From positions 124,001 to 188,000 of the forward strand of contig RHKP01000001.1 in assembly GCA_008363215.1 (NCBI GenBank): a DNA stretch of 64,000 nt. Reading direction: 5' to 3'. Position numbers and translations under genes: made by a program. A model generated the notes under the pieces. The model was not told the DNA's origin. It made no database searches and worked only from the letters and a program-made list of their open reading frames with translations. This document shows positions 61,601 through 64,000 of this stretch, one piece after another; positions within the stretch are counted from its first letter, which is position 1, and every line of letters starts with the position of its first letter. The DNA is from Cyanobacteria bacterium CYA. GTDB taxonomy: Bacteria > Planctomycetota > Phycisphaerae > Phycisphaerales > UBA1924.

Positions 61601-62248
61601 CTGGCGTCGCAGCCGCAACTGCTGCAGGCGCGATTCGTCTGGGCGCTCATCGTGACGTATCTGCTGATGGCGGCCCTGTTCGAGAGTTTCATCTATCCGT
61701 TCGTCATCATGTTCACGGTGCCGCTGGCCGTGGTCGGCGGATTCGTCGGGCTGGCGATCGTGCACGAGTGGTCGAAGCACGATCCGACCAAGGCCCCGCA
61801 GCAACTCGACGTGCTGACCATGCTCGGGTTTTTCATTCTCATCGGCGTGGTGGTCAACTCGGCGATCCTGATCGTGCACCAGGCGCTGAACTTCATGGCC
61901 ACGGAGAATCTCTCTGCGCCCGAAGCGGTAGCCAAGTCGGTGATGACGCGCGTACGCCCGATCTTCATGTCGGTGCTGACTTCGGTGGGCGGCATGTTGC
62001 CCCTGATCATCGCGCCCGGTGCGGGCAGCGAGATGTACCGCGGGCTGGGCAGCGTGGTAGGAGGGGGATTGCTGCTGGCAACGTTCTTCACACTGGCGCT
62101 GGTGCCGTTGCTGTTCAGCCTGGTGCTGGAGATGCGGGAGGGCATCCGCGTGGCCTTTGCACGGCGCACGCCGACGTCGGGCCCGAGGGGAGAGGCGGTG
62201 CCCAAAGTGCTCGAGCACAAGGGCGCACCGCAGCCGGCGAGCGTGTAG
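58634..62248 (+). CDS. RND efflux transporter permease subunit (AcrB-like)
   Basis: The protein has 1204 residues from a GTG at 58634 that overlaps the adaptor stop. It has the twelve-span RND layout: a first span (GVTVGVILVVMFGLIGLTGI), a porter domain beginning PRQLTPTVDRPLITVTTIWP, spans 2-6 with VGMVVDNAIVVIENTYRLMQ (the RND D-D-like motif region), a second porter domain, and C-terminal spans with FFILIGVVVNSAILIVHQAL. GPDLRMRQVYDETVYI and GNTINLEVSGPRIDRVN are porter pieces. At 1204 residues it is longer than AcrB (about 1050), mainly through an extra stretch near residues 590-730. The substrate (drugs, lipids or metals) is unknown; the motif for heavy-metal pumps is not evident. Confidence 0.93.
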   Translation: MSATGVGRGVLERIVDIIRLSILKPVGVTVGVILVVMFGLIGLTGIPRQLTPTVDRPLITVTTIWPGRSPQEIIDEITRPQEEELKNVGGLKRMRSVSQQGTSTIELEFSVGSEISRAVQEVSDSLRQVSSYPDEVEEPTIKVADGAAENAIAWIIIDLPEEKIARHAGFDVTTLFDALEDEVKPAVERVNGVAEVNIYGGREREVHVLADPMLLAQRQVTYGELMQALREQNRNVSAGTIAESKRDYRVRVVGEFESPQQVLDTVITFRQGLPVYVRDVAQVDIDYEKQRGFVRAFGHPSLAMNVIRQANANVVQVMEDVRTTLDEIRTDVLPNLGGTTAGGPVGPDLRMRQVYDETVYIDSAIGLVVSNLYVGSAIAAVVLLLFLRAIRPTLVVIISIPISVVGTFLVMWAMDRTLNVISLAGLAFAVGMVVDNAIVVIENTYRLMQEGNSGREAAYKGAKEVWGAILASTLTTAAVFIPVLTIQEEAGQLFRDIALAVVVSVMLSLVVSITVIPSACAYWLHVIGHRSKIGHIWEELFGLKWIFVHLNQGLQWLVHWTITGWRGATVRPVGIVIMTVLSIYFSLSLMPPMDYLPRGNRNLVFGGLLIPPGLSVGQMEDIAKGIERQILPYSQARLDDPASVAALPPIFRMEDPQHPFDPVPIDNFFIGAFGGTMFVGATSQDEDRVIPISSLLTNVMMSVPDSYGGAAQTSLFSTGGAGGGGNTINLEVSGPRIDRVNAAAGFMFGKAAGRYGYGNVQANPANFAIDEQEFRVRINDRGRDLGLSTEALGVAVRGLFDGAYVGEYKLDGDTVDMVVVPPGGRLEFKESLADIPITTPSGHVVPIDSVVDFEPSLAPQQIQRIEELPSVTIMVRPPEGMALESVMNELQTEVIEGARQAGLIDRSMRIRLEGTAAKLDEVREAMFGQRSQRSLLPAWGGAAIWAASLGLGVAAAAVCVARVRRGNITLYGAAGCVLAAVVAAALIHLLASQPQLLQARFVWALIVTYLLMAALFESFIYPFVIMFTVPLAVVGGFVGLAIVHEWSKHDPTKAPQQLDVLTMLGFFILIGVVVNSAILIVHQALNFMATENLSAPEAVAKSVMTRVRPIFMSVLTSVGGMLPLIIAPGAGSEMYRGLGSVVGGGLLLATFFTLALVPLLFSLVLEMREGIRVAFARRTPTSGPRGEAVPKVLEHKGAPQPASV

Positions 62249-62278
62249 AGCCGGAGGGAACGATGCGCCGACATTGCG

Positions 62279-63400
62279 TCACGGTGCGGGCGCAGATTCC
62301 GGCTCGACCGGCGCCTCGCCCGCGCCGAGGGAGGCGCGCCACGCGGCATCGATTTCCGGCCAGGCGGCCTCGAATGCGGCGATGGTCGCGTCTTCGAGTG
62401 ATTGACCCTGTGCCATGGCCGTGAGCCACGCGACCACGCGGTCAAATCCGAAGCGATCGTCCAGATAGGCGACCATGGCGTGCCCTTGCGCATAGACGTG
62501 ACCCTGGTGGTTCATGGCCTCGCCGCGGAAGTCGGCCAACTGGTCCCAGGTGCGCAGATTGCCCGAGCGGGCCCAACTGTCCACGCGCCGCGAGCCGCGC
62601 CCGGCGCGGCCGGTGATGAGAGCCGAGCAGTGTTCAGCCACGCCTTCGAGCACCCACCACGGCATGTCGGTCGCATGAGGCCCGAGGTCAAAGGTGGCGC
62701 AGTGCCCGTACTCGTGGGCGAGCAGGGCCCGCAGGGCGCGCCCGCTCTGTGCCTCGTCGCCGAGCAGTTTGATCGATTCACCCGGCTCGTTCCAGCCGCC
62801 CAGCGGATCGGCGTAACTCAGGTAGATCGAGTGCTGCATGTGCGACATCGACTTGTACACCTTGACCTGCTGCACCCGGTCCACGTGTGTGTCCATCAGT
62901 TCATCGACGCGCCGGCGCACCGAGGGCAGCACGGCCGCGATGTGCACGCCGACGTTGCGCAACTCGGGCTCGACCAGCACTTCCACACCCGGCGCCCGCA
63001 CGCGCACCCATTGTTCGCCGGCGTAGAGCCAGTGCCCGTCACGCCGCACGAAACGGGCGGGATAGCCGATCGAGCGTTCCGCGGCCTCGGGCATGGTCCA
63101 GGTCATTTCGAGCATCACCACCACCGAGCCGTCGGGCTGGATGGCAATCTCGTCCGGATCGAGTGTGATTGCAAACTCTGCCGGGCGATGGATGAGCAGA
63201 TCCTTCGCCCAGTTCTCCTGCTCCTTGTGCAGCACGGGGTCGGTCGGGTCCACGCAGGCGAGGTAGGCCCCCGCGTCACCGGCGAGCACCGCCGCGGCCA
63301 TGCGCTCGAGTGTCGGATGCAGATCGGCAGGTACAGGGTCTGCAGCCAGCAGTCGCGCAGCGAGCGTCAGGAGAAGGACGGCCTGTGAGAGGATCTTCAT
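62279..63400 (-). CDS. Secreted peptidase-MA-like gluzincin metalloprotease
   Basis: This 373-residue protein has a signal peptide (MKILSQAVLLLTLAARLLAA). The zinc motif HEYGH lies at residues 229-233 in ALLAHEYGHCATFDL, and the third ligand region WWVLEGVAEHCSAL follows 20 residues later (E252/E256). This order is the peptidase-MA (gluzincin) pattern. The N-terminal 130 residues form a separate domain with WTMPEAAERSIGYPARFVRR. It would act in the periplasm or outside. It is convergent with the RND pump gene (30-bp gap). The substrate is unknown. Confidence 0.83.
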   Translation of the reverse strand: MKILSQAVLLLTLAARLLAADPVPADLHPTLERMAAAVLAGDAGAYLACVDPTDPVLHKEQENWAKDLLIHRPAEFAITLDPDEIAIQPDGSVVVMLEMTWTMPEAAERSIGYPARFVRRDGHWLYAGEQWVRVRAPGVEVLVEPELRNVGVHIAAVLPSVRRRVDELMDTHVDRVQQVKVYKSMSHMQHSIYLSYADPLGGWNEPGESIKLLGDEAQSGRALRALLAHEYGHCATFDLGPHATDMPWWVLEGVAEHCSALITGRAGRGSRRVDSWARSGNLRTWDQLADFRGEAMNHQGHVYAQGHAMVAYLDDRFGFDRVVAWLTAMAQGQSLEDATIAAFEAAWPEIDAAWRASLGAGEAPVEPESAPAP

Positions 63401-63471
63401 CTCCGCAGCATAGCCGACGCCTGGATTCGGCGGAAGAGAGCGGTGCGGCTTCGTCGGAATCAGCCAGCGGC

Positions 63472-64000
63472 TCAGCCCGGCGCCTCTTGGCCGTCCGAAG
63501 GCTCACTGGGAGGCTCGTCGAGTTCGGCTCCGGCCATGCGTCGGTGGACGGTCTGTTCATCGGCCAGGGCGCCCTCCGCGTGTCCGACCACTGCGCAGAC
63601 CATGCAGTCGCCGCTGATGTTCACCACTGTGCGGCACATGTCGAGGATGCGATCGACGCCGAGAATGACCGCGATGCCCTCCAGCGGCACGTCGACACTC
63701 TCGAGCACGATGACAAGCATGACGATGCCGACTCCGGGCACTGCGGCCGTGCCGATGCTGGCCAGCGTCGCCGTCAGGACGATCATGAGTTGTTCGCCCA
63801 GGCTCAGGTCGATGGCGAGCATCTGGGCGATGAACACGGTCGCGACGCCCTGGTACAGGGCTGTACCGTCCATGTTGACCGTGGCCCCCAGCGGGACGAC
63901 GAACGACACCACGTCGTCACGCACGCCCAGTCGATTCTCGCAGCATTCCATGGTGACCGGCAGCGTCGCGCCCGAACTGGAACTGGAGAAGGCCAGCAAC
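63472..64000 (-). CDS. Dicarboxylate:cation symporter (DAACS/GltP-type), C-terminal part
   Basis: The 5' part lies outside the window. The visible 176 residues begin LAFSSSSSGATLPVTMECCE, the serine-rich re-entrant loop of the glutamate/dicarboxylate symporter family. VNMDGTALYQGVATVFIA (the NMDGTA motif), SIGTAAVPGVGIVMLVIVLE and VDRILDMCRTVVNISGDCM (with D-R-x-x-D-M-x-R-T-x-x-N-x-x-G-D) confirm it. It imports acidic amino acids or C4-dicarboxylates with sodium or protons at the inner membrane. The C-terminus has a hydrophilic tail of about 45 residues. Confidence 0.92.
   Translation of the reverse strand, partial: LLAFSSSSSGATLPVTMECCENRLGVRDDVVSFVVPLGATVNMDGTALYQGVATVFIAQMLAIDLSLGEQLMIVLTATLASIGTAAVPGVGIVMLVIVLESVDVPLEGIAVILGVDRILDMCRTVVNISGDCMVCAVVGHAEGALADEQTVHRRMAGAELDEPPSEPSDGQEAPG

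Noticed and set aside
60533-62218. Open frame of 561 codons on the minus strand
   Set aside because: It is antisense to the RND pump, has no ribosome site or domain and is His/Gln/Arg-rich like other shadows.

Overview
The window looks like a chromosome segment of a planctomycete, most likely of the class Phycisphaerae. It is high-GC DNA with a Gram-negative envelope gene set: an outer-membrane porin, an LpxL-type acyltransferase and an RND pump. Two secreted proteins end in the short EF-hand, dockerin-like tail that is common in Phycisphaerales. A membrane protein carries the CxxCGYD...CPECG zinc ribbon common in planctomycetes, and a Gfo/Idh/MocA oxidoreductase has a Tat signal. The taxon is inferred from these marks; no rRNA gene lies in the window. 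I found no tRNA, CRISPR array, insertion sequence or prophage.

Layout. 1-6.0 kb: a glycan locus with the end of a glycosyltransferase, a sulfotransferase, an O-antigen ligase/polymerase-type membrane protein, an endonuclease/exonuclease/phosphatase-fold protein, a secreted protein that I recognise as a GH56 (hyaluronidase-type) glycosidase, and a UDP-glucuronate 4-epimerase-like enzyme. 6.4-13 kb: secreted helical proteins, an Mrp-type P-loop ATPase, a GT4 glycosyltransferase and an acidic tail-anchored protein. 13.1-18 kb: RsmE, a prenyltransferase-like repeat protein, an M32 carboxypeptidase and a class V aminotransferase. 18-21.4 kb: a minus-strand run with a coiled-coil membrane protein, an LpxL-like acyltransferase, a lone receiver protein and a small hypothetical. 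21.7-26.1 kb: MgtC/SapB, a YdeI-like protein, adenylosuccinate lyase and Fic. 26.2-31.8 kb: a beta-helix protein, the oxidoreductase, a propeller-like dockerin protein and a LuxR regulator. 32.2-34.9 kb: a trans-sulfuration pair. 35-44.4 kb: a zinc-ribbon protein, SurE, paired bPH2 proteins, a hybrid kinase, a conserved unknown, a stand-alone atpG and a PhnP-like hydrolase. 44.5-50.7 kb: a secreted serine protease with dockerin tail, and a phosphate-type porin divergent from a PhoB/PhoR-like pair. 51.2-54.6 kb: PhoH and a 7TM-HD phosphodiesterase. 54.7-57.4 kb: an AhpD-like protein and a DUF255 thioredoxin protein with a DsbD-alpha-like tail. 57.5-64 kb: an RND pump with its adaptor, a peptidase-MA-like lipoprotein-free secreted protein and a truncated dicarboxylate symporter.

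How the genes may work together. The glycosyltransferase, sulfotransferase, polymerase/ligase, uronate epimerase and GH56 enzyme at the left end could make and trim a sulfated, uronic-acid-containing exopolysaccharide resembling a glycosaminoglycan. The porin and PhoB/PhoR pair looks like a phosphate-uptake module. The CBS-domain beta-synthase and the gamma-family enzyme next to it would move sulfur between homocysteine and cysteine. A dispersed planctomycete-type repeat occurs three times, once as a 131-bp inverted-repeat element translated in frame inside purB.
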